Assembly (NCBI GenBank): GCA_945861565.1
Contig: CAMAUY010000006.1
Coordinates: 22,211-86,210, forward strand
From: Akkermansia muciniphila
GTDB taxonomy: Bacteria > Verrucomicrobiota > Verrucomicrobiia > Limisphaerales > UBA9464
DNA length: 64,000 nt
Direction: 5' to 3'
Every line of letters starts with the position of its first letter. Positions within the stretch are counted from its first letter, which is position 1. Of the stretch, positions 46,400 through 55,243 are shown in pieces. The position numbers and the translations under genes were made by a program. Under the pieces are notes generated by a model. That model ran no database searches, was not told the DNA's origin, and was given only the letters and a program-made list of their open reading frames with translations.

Positions 46400-47089
46400 A
46401 TGAACATCTCCTCCGCCATCTTTCACCGCAGCGCCCCGGATCTGGAGTCGTGTCCGGACGAATCTCTACCGGAATTCGCCTTTATTGGCCGATCCAATGT
46501 GGGTAAGTCCTCGCTGCTAAACATGCTCTCCGGTAAGCCTGATCTCGCCAAGGTTTCGGCCACTCCCGGGCACACCAAGATGATCAATCTCTTCACGATC
46601 AATAAGACGTGGCGATTGGTCGACTTGCCGGGATATGGGTTTGCCCACGTGGCGCGGAAGGACATGGCAAAATTTAATCACGCTGTGTCCAACTACTTGG
46701 AGAACCGGCCCAACCTCCGCGGGGTCTTTGTCCTTCTCGACTCCAGCCTTCCACCGCAGAAGCTGGACCTCGAGTTCGTGCAGTGGCTCGCGCGGATCTC
46801 CGCGCCGATTGTCCTCATCTTCACCAAGATCGATAAATCGTCGCCGACCCATGTGCAGACGAACATCGAGGCCTTTAAAGCACACCTCTCGGCTTGGTGT
46901 GAGCAATTGCCGGAGATTTTTATCTGCTCGTCTGTGACGAAACAGGGCCGGAGCGAGCTTCTCGGGGCGATCGAAAAGACCCTCGTTGCCGAACGGGGAA
47001 AGAGCGCGAGCTCACCCCAACGATCCGAGCGAAAGCGGGAGTCATCGAAGATCGAGCAGCAGCGTGCCCCTTGGAACCGCCTCCTCTGA
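46400..47089 (+). CDS. engB: Ribosome biogenesis GTP-binding protein EngB/YsxC
   Basis: A 229-residue TrmE-Era-EngA-EngB-class GTPase needed for 50S assembly. G1 FIGRSNVGKSSLLNML, switch I ATPGHTKMINLF, G3 VDLPGYGFAHVA, G4 FTKIDK and G5 ICSSVTKQGRSELL are all present. The track ORF starts at 46139 inside rsmB; the ATG at 46400 (MNISSAIFHRSAPDL) gives a normal EngB. The C-terminal ~35 residues are basic and probably disordered. It lies about 130 bp after rsmB on the same strand. Confidence 0.95.
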   Translation: MNISSAIFHRSAPDLESCPDESLPEFAFIGRSNVGKSSLLNMLSGKPDLAKVSATPGHTKMINLFTINKTWRLVDLPGYGFAHVARKDMAKFNHAVSNYLENRPNLRGVFVLLDSSLPPQKLDLEFVQWLARISAPIVLIFTKIDKSSPTHVQTNIEAFKAHLSAWCEQLPEIFICSSVTKQGRSELLGAIEKTLVAERGKSASSPQRSERKRESSKIEQQRAPWNRLL

Positions 47090-47127
47090 CGAAAAATTGG
47101 GCCCGCAACTAATGGGGGGAACTGGCT

Positions 47128-47844
47128 GTGACGAACAAGAGCATCCGCCTCCAAGCGACACGCCGATCAGGGCGGGGGTTCACGCTGATTGAGCTACTCG
47201 TCGTAATTGCCATCATTTCGATCCTGGCATCGATGCTTCTGCCGGCGCTCAGCAAGGCCAAGGAAGCCTCCAGAAAGGCTCGTTGCCTTAGCAATCTCCG
47301 CCAGATGGGACTGGGCATGATGATGTACGCTGAAGACAACAACGGATCGATCCCGCGGGGAAACTTCCCAATCTGGTGGAAAATCTTCACACCGATGCTT
47401 GGCGGACAGAGCGAAAAGGATTATGCCAAGGTTCAGATATATACCTGCCCCAGTTATCCCGAAAAGAAGCAGCTCATTTGTTACGTGGACAACGCATGGA
47501 CTTTTAGCAGCCCGCGCGACAGGGTTGGTAAAGAGGTGACCGGAGTGACCCGCGTGGCCGCTTTTCAGCAACCTTCAGATTCAGTATATTTCGCCGACAA
47601 CGAAGACGGCCCGTGGAGACCTGTCATCAGGGCTCTGTCGATTAATGGCTCTGCGGAAGTGAACGACGTGTGGAATCCCAGCCACTTGCCCTATGCTCCG
47701 GGCGGAAAAATCCTAAACCGCGAGCGTCGTGTCGCGCGGGCACGACACGGGGCCGGCCCCAACTTGTTATTTTTTGACGGCCACGGAGCTTGGAAAAAGG
47801 CTCAGTTAATCACGGTCGATGACTGGCGCGAGCAACGTTGGTAA
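47128..47844 (+). CDS. Prepilin-like N-methylation-leader protein with C-terminal DGH motif
   Basis: A 238-residue pseudopilin-like protein with leader [10 protein letters not shown], then [20 protein letters not shown] and [20 protein letters not shown]. The C-terminal [17 protein letters not shown] is the DGH block. The start is a GTG at 47128 with GGGGGGAA upstream. It sits 38 bp after engB, so it may be on that transcript, although function gives no reason for this. Confidence 0.9.
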   Translation: MTNKSIRLQATRRSGRGFTLIELLVVIAIISILASMLLPALSKAKEASRKARCLSNLRQMGLGMMMYAEDNNGSIPRGNFPIWWKIFTPMLGGQSEKDYAKVQIYTCPSYPEKKQLICYVDNAWTFSSPRDRVGKEVTGVTRVAAFQQPSDSVYFADNEDGPWRPVIRALSINGSAEVNDVWNPSHLPYAPGGKILNRERRVARARHGAGPNLLFFDGHGAWKKAQLITVDDWREQRW

Positions 47845-48006
47845 CGGGCAGGCGAATTCCGGTGGGAAGTGAAATAGAATTCAGGCTGCGATTAGAAGCT
47901 CGGATAGGCTATGGCAATGGGCTTGCCACTGGAGAGCCAATTATTGACCGCTTCGCGCTTAAAGATTTGGTCGAATTTGCGGCGGACTTTGAGAGAAGAA
48001 TTTTTA

Positions 48007-48905
48007 ATGGCTTTCACGATACATGATTTGCCCTATTCTCTCTCCACCAATTTGAAGCAACTTCAGATTGACCCCACCTTCAGCGATGAGAATTGGATCA
48101 GCATGGGCGGGTACTCGGGGGTCAACGGAGGAGTGTGGGACATGGTCGCGGATGCCGCCGGCAACTTCTACATCGGCGGCGATTTTACTGCCGTGGGCAA
48201 TGTCACTGCGAACTGTGTGGCAAAGTGGGACGGGATCGCATGGTCAGCGTTGGGCTCAGGGCTGGACAGCGGTCCGCCCATGCGAGCGTCTATGCACTGG
48301 CGGTTTCAGGCGCAAACCTCTACGTGGGCGGAATCTTTACGAGCGCGGGCGGCACGCCAGCCAGCAGCATTGCCAATTGGGACGGGAGCACGTGGTCGCC
48401 CTTGGGATCGGGCTTGGATGCCAGAATTAGCGCCCTGGCGGTATCGGGCACCAACCTGTATGTGACCGGCGACTTCATGACGGCAGGTGGCATTACGTGC
48501 AATAACATAGCCAGATGGGACAGGAGCGTTTGGTCGCACATGGGATCAGGGTTGAATTTCCGTGGAAATGCTCTGGCGGTTTCAGGGCCTGATCTCTACG
48601 TGGGCGGGGACTTCGACGTGGCGGGCGGCAAGGTTTCAGCTCGTGTGGCCAAAGCGAATATTTCGCCGCCTTCAGCGCCGGTCATCAGGAACATCGGTCA
48701 GGCCGGAGCCAACGTGGTGCTCCGCGGCACGAACGGTCCGGCGGGCGCGGCGTATTACGTCCTGACCGGCACGAATGTCGCCCAGCCCAGGGTGAATTGG
48801 ACGCGTCTGGCGACCAACCGGTTTGACGCCGCCGAGATTTTCACGTCCACCAACACAATCGCTCCAGTTGTCCCACAGCGATTCTATTCGTTGGAGGTGC
48901 CGTAG
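48007..48905 (+). pseudogene. Frameshifted beta-propeller-repeat protein
   Basis: Two frames together encode one repeat protein. From the ATG at 48007 the first frame reads DENWISMGGYSGVNGGVWDM, FYIGGDFTAVGNVTANCVAKWDG and WSALGSGLDSG. The series then continues in another frame (ORF 48093-48905) with VYALAVSGANLYVGGIFTSAGG, SIANWDGSTWSPLGSGLD, a further repeat, and a C-terminal domain ending FYSLEVP. The switch falls between about 48262 and 48285. The repeat unit (LAVSGxxLYVGGxFTxAGG...IAxWDGSxWSxLGSGL) is common in verrucomicrobial secreted proteins. The expected signal peptide is missing upstream, so the gene looks both truncated and frameshifted. Confidence 0.7.
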
Positions 48906-48952
48906 GCTGATAAAGGGTGCGAGCAGCGGTGGGATCAACTTGCCGCCCCACA

Positions 48953-49957
48953 CTAGAAGGTGGCGATCGGATTCACGGGAGAACCTGTTCCTTTAGGCAC
49001 GGCCCAGGGCGCAAGCGTCAGCAAGAATTCCCAGCGCTGGCGCTTCTCGCAGGCGGCGCCGAGGGCTTCCAGGTCGCAACAGTCCAGAATGTGAATTCCG
49101 GCGGCGATCAGCATCACCTGGTGAATGGGGTGAGTCACTCCTTCGATTTGCGAGGGGGCCACGTCACTCCCGTCATCGCTGCCGAGCATGGCAATGTCCC
49201 GCTTTTTGAGCCAGGCGGCGCAACTGGCATGCAAGCCGGCCGAAAGATTGCCCACATCCCAAGCCCCTTTGGCGGCTCGGCGCGCCCAACGCCCCGTGCG
49301 TATAATCACGATGTCCCCCGGGCCGACCCGCAGTCCGGACTGCTTCTCCCACGCGTCCAGATCCTCAGGATGAATGGCGGCGCCGGCATCGAGATAGGGA
49401 ACTCCCTTGAGTCGGGGGATATCGACGAGGATTCCACGGGATACAATGCCGTTCTGCACATTCAACATGCCCAGCTTCGACGCGCCATCGGCTGTGATCG
49501 TCTCCTGGGGAACGCCGTTGTACATCTTGCCCTTATAAAACATGTGTCCCAACGAATCCATGTGGGTATGAGCGTGTCCATGATACGAAACGATGTAGGT
49601 ATCGGCCGCGAACTGGCCGGGGTTGTTCAAACCCGTCAGCATCATCTTGTGGATGAACGGGGCGGGATTGTCCGCCGCTGCCGTTTTCTCCAACGGGCGC
49701 GCCAGTGAAAGCGTCACACCCTCCCTGACCAGACTGTAAGCCTGACGCCGCTTCTCCGGCGTGATGAGATTCATGGTCCCAAGCTGATCGTCGTTACCCC
49801 AGCGCCCCCAATTGGAAAGCTCAGTCATCAAGAGGTCGATGTCGGCTTTCGTCTTCGGCCGGGCGGCTGGGCTTGTCGACTGGGCAATAACCGCCTCGGC
49901 TGTGGACAAGGCCAAAGCGGCCAGCATGCAGTGGGTGATGATCGTCAAGCGGTGCAT
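48953..49957 (-). CDS. Exported cyclase-family hydrolase (kynurenine-formamidase-like)
   Basis: A 334-residue cyclase/formamidase-superfamily protein with a signal peptide (LTIITHCMLAALALSTAEAVIAQ). Core features are WGRWGNDDQLGTMNLITPEKR, the metal site as YHGHAHTHMDSLGHM (a variant of HxGTHxDxxxH), VGPGDIVIIRTGRW and GVTHPIHQVMLIAAGIHILD. Members hydrolyse amide or ester bonds, for example N-formylkynurenine; the long form with WGxDDQLG is of unknown substrate. It is the last gene of the minus-strand run after the carbonic anhydrase, with a 143-bp gap. Confidence 0.9.
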   Translation of the reverse strand: MHRLTIITHCMLAALALSTAEAVIAQSTSPAARPKTKADIDLLMTELSNWGRWGNDDQLGTMNLITPEKRRQAYSLVREGVTLSLARPLEKTAAADNPAPFIHKMMLTGLNNPGQFAADTYIVSYHGHAHTHMDSLGHMFYKGKMYNGVPQETITADGASKLGMLNVQNGIVSRGILVDIPRLKGVPYLDAGAAIHPEDLDAWEKQSGLRVGPGDIVIIRTGRWARRAAKGAWDVGNLSAGLHASCAAWLKKRDIAMLGSDDGSDVAPSQIEGVTHPIHQVMLIAAGIHILDCCDLEALGAACEKRQRWEFLLTLAPWAVPKGTGSPVNPIATF

Positions 49958-50099
49958 TTCTCGGTTCAGGGTTTCGTTTCGTCAACGGGGAGGCTCTTGG
50001 GACCCTCCGCCGCCGGTTTTGGGCTGTCAAACTTGAAACCGAAGATGCCCGGCCTCGCGGCGCATCCCGCCCGATCTTGTCGGAGCAGGTAGCGGACGA

Positions 50100-50942
50100 T
50101 CAACGTTCGAAGCCACCGGCAACGTTGCCAGCGCTGACCTTGCGGTCGTGCAGGGACTGGACCGGGCGGTTGTTGTGGTGCAGGCGCGCGGCAAACGCCT
50201 CCAACTGGGCGCGATTGGCCTTGATCGGATCACGCAACACGATCCACTCGACATTCTCGGTGCAGGGCGGCGTGGTGAACGAGCCGATGTAGGAATAGGC
50301 CGCCTGGCTGGCCGGCAGATGCAGTTGCAGATCAATCTGCTTGTCTGGGAAATGCGCGGCATCCCCCTTGGCTTTGGGGAAGTGGGAAATTATTTGCGCA
50401 AGGTGCTCGCTGGCCGGGCCTTCCTCGAAAAGCGCGCCCACCACGGCGAAGTTGCCGTCGGCGCTCTGATGCACGAAATGCACCTCCATCGGGAAATGCT
50501 TCCCGTTGACGGTGTGCTCGCTCGGCGTGTGAAAGTGGAACTGTTTCAACTGATACGTATTGCGCGCCGTGGTCAGCGTGCTGCCCTCGTCCACCGTCAC
50601 TTGGATCGTGTGGCCGTTGTCCACGATGTCCACGACGTGCTCATGATGCGCGATGCGCAGCGAGGTGGACTTGTAATCGAGCTTCCACGGCTTGCCGGTG
50701 CCGGGGCCGGTCTTCGAGATGTCGATGGGCGACTGTGCGGTGCCCTTGCCGCAGGCGGCGTAGGCCGGGTCCAGCGCGCCCCAGTGACGCGGGCCTTCGT
50801 GGCCTTCGTAACCCCAATGCACGGGGCGCGCGACCTTCGCGCTGGAACTCTTGGTGGCTGAATAACCGCTCGCGAGCAGCGCGATCACGGGCGCGGCGGT
50901 GAGCAGCAAGGCGAGAAAACGGAGGGTGCGATGTGGTTTCAA
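50100..50942 (-). CDS. Alpha-class carbonic anhydrase, exported
   Basis: A 280-residue alpha-carbonic anhydrase with an N-terminal signal (LRFLALLLTAAPVIALLASG). Conserved elements are the HWGYEGHEGPRHWGALDPAY opening, CGKGTAQSPIDIS, the zinc histidines in QFHFHTPSEHTVNGKHFPMEVHFVH quoted in part (QFHFHTPSEH, MEVHFVH), and YIGSFTTPPCTENVEWIVL. It converts CO2 and bicarbonate in the periplasm. Translation starts at a TTG overlapping the TGA of the esterase fusion by 4 bp (TTGA), so the two are coupled, an uncommon partnership. Confidence 0.94.
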   Translation of the reverse strand: MKPHRTLRFLALLLTAAPVIALLASGYSATKSSSAKVARPVHWGYEGHEGPRHWGALDPAYAACGKGTAQSPIDISKTGPGTGKPWKLDYKSTSLRIAHHEHVVDIVDNGHTIQVTVDEGSTLTTARNTYQLKQFHFHTPSEHTVNGKHFPMEVHFVHQSADGNFAVVGALFEEGPASEHLAQIISHFPKAKGDAAHFPDKQIDLQLHLPASQAAYSYIGSFTTPPCTENVEWIVLRDPIKANRAQLEAFAARLHHNNRPVQSLHDRKVSAGNVAGGFER

Positions 50943-52663
50943 AGTCTTGGTGCAGGCGGTTTAATTGGCGGCTGGAAAGAGAGCACTCCTTTCGTCTTCA
51001 GTTTCCGTTTGTAGACCTTGTCGCCCGCGGTGGCGAACAGTTCGTCGAATTTCGGTCCGCCAAAGCATAGGTTTGCCAACCAACCCCGTTGCGGCTTCTC
51101 GAGGATGCTGTTGACGCGGCCGGCCTGATCGCAAATCTGCACACCCATCTTCGTGGCCACATAGAGCCAGCCGTCGGCATCGACCGTCATGCCATCCGCC
51201 CCGCTGCCGGTTTCACCGTCGGGAATGTGCAAATGATAGTAGCGCTGCTTTGCCGTCAGTGAGCCATCGGGTTGACGGACGTAGCTGTGAACGAACTGCC
51301 CGTTCATGTCGGCCACGTAGAGCAGGCTTTGATCAGGCGACAACAACACGCCATTGGGAAAACTCAGTCCCTGGTCCACCACCTTTTTCTCGCCGATCTC
51401 GCTGATGAACCAAACCTGTTTGCTCCCGGGATCGGTGACGTAAAGCTCGCCTTTGTGGGTGATCGCCAGATCGTTGGATGCCAGGCCATCGGCCACGAGG
51501 GTGGATTTGCCCGTCTCATCATAGGCGACGATCTGCTTTTTGCCGTTGGCGCAGGCATGGAGCCGGCGGTCCGGACCGAACATCAAACCGTTCGCACCGC
51601 CGGTATTCTCGGCGAAAATGCTGATCTTGCCGTCCAGCCCGATCTTGTGGATGCGATTGTTCGGAATATCGGTGAAAAATATTTCGCCTTTCGCATTGGC
51701 CGCCGGTCCTTCGGTGAACTTGTATCCTTCACCCACCAATTCCCACCCGCTATCGCCAATGAGTGCGGCCACGGGTTGTTTCGATTTCTTCTCCGCGTTG
51801 GCTTTGATCCCTGCCGGATAATCGCGCCAGAGCCAGCGCAGGGCGTCGGGAAACACCTGGGTCGCCTGCTTGCCATTATGGCCGCCGTCGCCCCAAGCGT
51901 GGTTCACGTCGTAACCGGCAAAGACCAGCGCGCGTTCCATCTCCAGATTGGCCATCCACCAGTCACCCCCGTAGATGTTCTGATCCGCGGATCCGTCCTG
52001 GAGAAAAATCCGGAGGGGTTTTGGTTCAATCTTGCGGATGAGCGTGGGATAAACATTCCCGCCGCGCAGTCCGACGTAGGTGCCGATGCTGCTGAACACG
52101 CGACGAAAAGCATCGGGCCGTTCCCACGCCGCGGTGAAGGCGCAGATCGCGCCGCTGCTGGCACCGGCAATGGCGCGGTCATCAGGATTTGCCGAGAGAT
52201 TCACTCTCTGCTCCTTCGCAATGTGCGGCAGAAGTTCTTCGATGAGGAATCGCGCATAGGCATCGCCGAGACCGTCGTATTCGTAGCTGCGATTGAATCG
52301 GTCGAGCGCGTTGGTGGACGCCGCCTTGACCCGTCCGGGCGTGATGAAAATGCCGATCAGCGGAGGGATTTCCTTCTTGTGGATGAGGTTGTCGAACACG
52401 ACGGGCGCCTGGTACTGGATGCCATCCTGAAACACCATGAACGGATAGGTCCTGGCCGCGTCGAAACCGGCCGGAAGATAGACCCAGTAATCGCGATAGG
52501 TACCGGGAAAAATCTTGCTGGCCTCGAAATTGTATTTGGAGAGGACGCCCTTGGGCACACCCTCCTGTGCTGTGGAATCGGGACCGGGCACATAATCATC
52601 GGCCGCATGAAGCGAAGCGGCAGCGAGAGACAGAGCGAGTAGGGAGATGGCGAGGTGTCGCAT
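50939..52663 (-). CDS. Esterase (Fes-like) fused to SMP-30/gluconolactonase-like propeller
   Basis: A 574-residue exported two-domain protein. The signal peptide is LAISLLALSLAAASLHA. Residues about 30-285 form an alpha/beta hydrolase of the enterochelin-esterase type: RDYWVYLPAGFDAARTYPFMVFQDG, nucleophile AGASSGAICAF, and a late histidine in GDGGHNGKQA. Residues about 300-560 form a six-bladed SMP-30 propeller: YKFTEGPAANAKGEIFFTDI (metal Glu), GGANGLMFGPD, DLAITHKGELYVTDP and GSGADGMTVDADGWLYVA. Each domain is well known alone. The fusion suggests sequential cleavage of an ester and a lactone on one substrate, perhaps an acylated sugar lactone. It is coupled to the carbonic anhydrase. Confidence 0.9.
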   Translation of the reverse strand: MRHLAISLLALSLAAASLHAADDYVPGPDSTAQEGVPKGVLSKYNFEASKIFPGTYRDYWVYLPAGFDAARTYPFMVFQDGIQYQAPVVFDNLIHKKEIPPLIGIFITPGRVKAASTNALDRFNRSYEYDGLGDAYARFLIEELLPHIAKEQRVNLSANPDDRAIAGASSGAICAFTAAWERPDAFRRVFSSIGTYVGLRGGNVYPTLIRKIEPKPLRIFLQDGSADQNIYGGDWWMANLEMERALVFAGYDVNHAWGDGGHNGKQATQVFPDALRWLWRDYPAGIKANAEKKSKQPVAALIGDSGWELVGEGYKFTEGPAANAKGEIFFTDIPNNRIHKIGLDGKISIFAENTGGANGLMFGPDRRLHACANGKKQIVAYDETGKSTLVADGLASNDLAITHKGELYVTDPGSKQVWFISEIGEKKVVDQGLSFPNGVLLSPDQSLLYVADMNGQFVHSYVRQPDGSLTAKQRYYHLHIPDGETGSGADGMTVDADGWLYVATKMGVQICDQAGRVNSILEKPQRGWLANLCFGGPKFDELFATAGDKVYKRKLKTKGVLSFQPPIKPPAPRL

Positions 52664-52902
52664 AGAAAGCTATCGGAATTATGCGAAGCACGGGAGGAAG
52701 TGCAATGCAGACTTTCCGACACGCGTTCTTCTTGAAGCAGGACGCGAGGATAAAGGACCGAGGATAAATGGACAGGTCGTTTTCCCTTAACCGTGCGCCA
52801 ATGACAATCGCCTGCGTCCGATTGGAGCTTAGTTTATGTTCTGGGACAGTTTAGTTGGACAGCTTAGGAATTTGGGTAATTGTTCCACGGCTCTGCGCGC
52901 AA

Positions 52903-53850
52903 TTACTGGCCAGCACCGGCGACCGCGACTTTAATCGAGTAGAGGGACTTGCGTGCGGTGATGAAAAGGGTCTTACCGTCGGCCCCTCCAAAACAGAGGT
53001 TGGCGGGTGACTCGGCCATTAGAATTTTGCCAATTCGGCTGCCGTCGGGTGCAAAAATCTGCACGCCATCGCCAGCGCTCGACCACACCCGGCCGCTTTG
53101 GTCGACGCGGATGCCGTCCGGCCCGCCTTTGTCTATCACGCAAAAGACTTGGCCCCCCGTAAGCGCACTGTCGGTGGTGACGTCGAACACCCGGATGTGG
53201 TGGGGTGAGCCGGAGTCGGCGACGTAGAGCTTCTTTTCGTCCGGCGAGAAGGCGAGGCCGTTGGGCTGGACAAAGTCCTTCGCAACCGCGGTGGTCCTCC
53301 CGGTCCTGGGATTGTGATGGAAGACATAATTGCCGGCCTGCTCTTTACCCTCCTTTTTCTTGGTCTCGGGATTCGTCTTCAGTCCGTATTCCGGATCGGT
53401 GAACCACACCGTGCCGTCCGAACGCACCACGACGTCGTTCGGCGAGTTCAGCTTCTTCCCGTCGCATAAATCGACGAGCGTTTTCAGGCCACCGTTGGCG
53501 TCCTGAATTGCCAGGCGTCGCCCGGTGTGTTCGCACGTGAGGAGACGGCCTGCGAGGTCGAGGGTGTTGCCGTTGGCGTTGTGGCTTGGCTTGCGATAGG
53601 TCGTCAGGCCGGTGGTCGGCGACCATTGCTTCAGCTCGTCGTTGGGAATGTCGCTGAACACGAGCACTCCGCTGGACTTAATCCACACGGGGCCTTCGAC
53701 GAAGCCCATGCCGCCGGCGAGTTTTGTGACGGAAGCATCGGCAGATACGCAGCGCGCAAACTCGGCGGGATGGTCTGACTGCAAATCAGCAGCCAATAAA
53801 CGTCCACCGAGGATGGCGATGGCAAGGGAGGTAGTGCGTACGGATTTCAT
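52903..53850 (-). CDS. Exported SMP-30/gluconolactonase family protein
   Basis: A 315-residue six-bladed propeller with a signal peptide (SVRTTSLAIAILGGRLLAAD). Metal-site residues typical of SMP-30 lactonases are visible: FVEGPVWIKSSGVLVFSDIP (Glu), LNSPNDVVVRSDGTVWFTDP (Asn), FVQPNGLAFSPDEKKLYVAD (Asn) and KGGPDGIRVDQSGRVW (Asp). Such enzymes open gluconolactone-like sugar lactones. The start at 53850 is preferred over 53886 because it puts the signal at the N terminus. It lies upstream of the esterase-SMP-30 fusion, so two lactonase-type propellers are neighbours. Confidence 0.9.
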   Translation of the reverse strand: MKSVRTTSLAIAILGGRLLAADLQSDHPAEFARCVSADASVTKLAGGMGFVEGPVWIKSSGVLVFSDIPNDELKQWSPTTGLTTYRKPSHNANGNTLDLAGRLLTCEHTGRRLAIQDANGGLKTLVDLCDGKKLNSPNDVVVRSDGTVWFTDPEYGLKTNPETKKKEGKEQAGNYVFHHNPRTGRTTAVAKDFVQPNGLAFSPDEKKLYVADSGSPHHIRVFDVTTDSALTGGQVFCVIDKGGPDGIRVDQSGRVWSSAGDGVQIFAPDGSRIGKILMAESPANLCFGGADGKTLFITARKSLYSIKVAVAGAGQ

Positions 53851-53989
53851 AGAGAATAGGATGGAGATCAGTAGCGGCGAAGCCACGGCACGGTGAGCAG
53901 GAGCGCCGGTAAACGCATGGTGCTTCCTTTTAGCGGCAAGGGCGCTGTCGGTCCAGCTTGCGTTTTGCTGGGAAGCGGCTGGAAGTGGG

Positions 53990-55171
53990 TCAGTCGGTCA
54001 AGGCGGAGCGCAGGAACGGCCGGTAAAGGTGGGGTTCGAGCAGAAATGAATCGTGTCCCTTGTCGCTGTGGACGGTGATTCGCGTGGCATCGACCCCAGC
54101 CTGTTTCAGTGCGGAGTGCAGATGCGCTTGTTCGTCCGGATAAAAACAAGAGTCGGAGTCGATGGTGAACACGAGATAATTTTGCGTTCGGCAGCGTTGA
54201 AACAGCGAGACGAGGTCCGCTGCAACGGCTTCCCGCACCAGATCAAAACGTTGCCACGCGTCGAGAATTCGCAAGTAAGAGTTGGCATCGAAGCGCTGCA
54301 CAAATTTCTGGCCCTGATGAAGCAGGTAGCTCTCGATCGGGCTGCGCAGTTGGTACCATGCCAGTGTGTCGTCACGGCGAACGACCTGGACCCGGGCGCG
54401 CTCTTCCAGTGCCGCCAGCGAAACAAAGGTCTTGTGCCCGATCATGCGGGCCAACGCCAGTCCGCGACCCGGTGGCGGCCTCCCGTAAAAGTCACCGCCG
54501 TGGAAATGCGGGTCCGATTCGATGGCGCAGATCTGTTCGAAGTTGTGGATGCGCTGGAGCGGCGTAATCGTGGCACCGGTCGCAAAGGGGATGACGGTTC
54601 GCACCCGTTCCGGTTGGCGTGACGCGAGACTCAGCGCCATCAGGCCCCCGAGCGAGGCGCCAATCGTTGCGTGCAACTGCTCGATGCGAAGATGATCGAG
54701 CAACGCCAGTTGCGAGTCCACGATGTCAGCGATGGTGAGTTGCGGAAAGCGGGGGCCATACGGTTGGCCGGTCCGGGGGTCTTTCGATCCCGGGCCGGTC
54801 GAGCCGTAACAACCGCCGATGTAATTAGCGCAAACGACGTAGAATTCATCCGTGTCGATGCCTTTGCCGGGGCCGATGAAATCATCCCACCAGCCGACGT
54901 GGCATTCGTCCGTCCAACGTTCGCCTACACCGGGGACCGCGCGGTTGACGCCGGCTGCATGTTGACTGCCGCTGAGTGCGTGGAAGACGAGTACGGCGTT
55001 ATTCCGTTTTCGATTGAGGCGGCCGTAAGTCTCGTAGGCGATCACGGCCGGCCCCACGGACTCGCCGCTCTGGAGGAAAAACGGCTTCGTCTCAGTCGCC
55101 AGATGGAAGAACTCCGTGGCGACCTCTCGGCAGGCACTCCGCGGAGGGCGTTCGGTAGATTTTCGGAACAT
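53990..55171 (-). CDS. metX: Homoserine O-acyltransferase (MetX)
   Basis: A 393-residue alpha/beta-hydrolase-fold acyltransferase activating homoserine for methionine synthesis. Features are VIAYETYGRLNRKRNNAVLVFHALSGS, GCYGSTGPGSKDPRTG, the nucleophile in ATIGASLGGLMALSLA, the aspartate in FTIDSDSCFYPDEQAH, and the histidine in HSDKGHDSFLLEP. Length is typical. Acetyl versus succinyl specificity is not certain from sequence. It follows metY by about 70 bp on the minus strand, forming a methionine pair. Confidence 0.94.
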   Translation of the reverse strand: MFRKSTERPPRSACREVATEFFHLATETKPFFLQSGESVGPAVIAYETYGRLNRKRNNAVLVFHALSGSQHAAGVNRAVPGVGERWTDECHVGWWDDFIGPGKGIDTDEFYVVCANYIGGCYGSTGPGSKDPRTGQPYGPRFPQLTIADIVDSQLALLDHLRIEQLHATIGASLGGLMALSLASRQPERVRTVIPFATGATITPLQRIHNFEQICAIESDPHFHGGDFYGRPPPGRGLALARMIGHKTFVSLAALEERARVQVVRRDDTLAWYQLRSPIESYLLHQGQKFVQRFDANSYLRILDAWQRFDLVREAVAADLVSLFQRCRTQNYLVFTIDSDSCFYPDEQAHLHSALKQAGVDATRITVHSDKGHDSFLLEPHLYRPFLRSALTD

Positions 55172-55243
55172 GGGGTGCCCTGGACGACCCGGTGACTTCA
55201 GGCCGCGACTGAATGCGCTTCGCGGCGCGAATCGGGAGACCCG

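Noticed and set aside
51272-52642. 456-aa plus-strand ORF
   Set aside because: It is a shadow of the esterase-lactonase gene on the opposite strand; high G+C produces long antisense frames.
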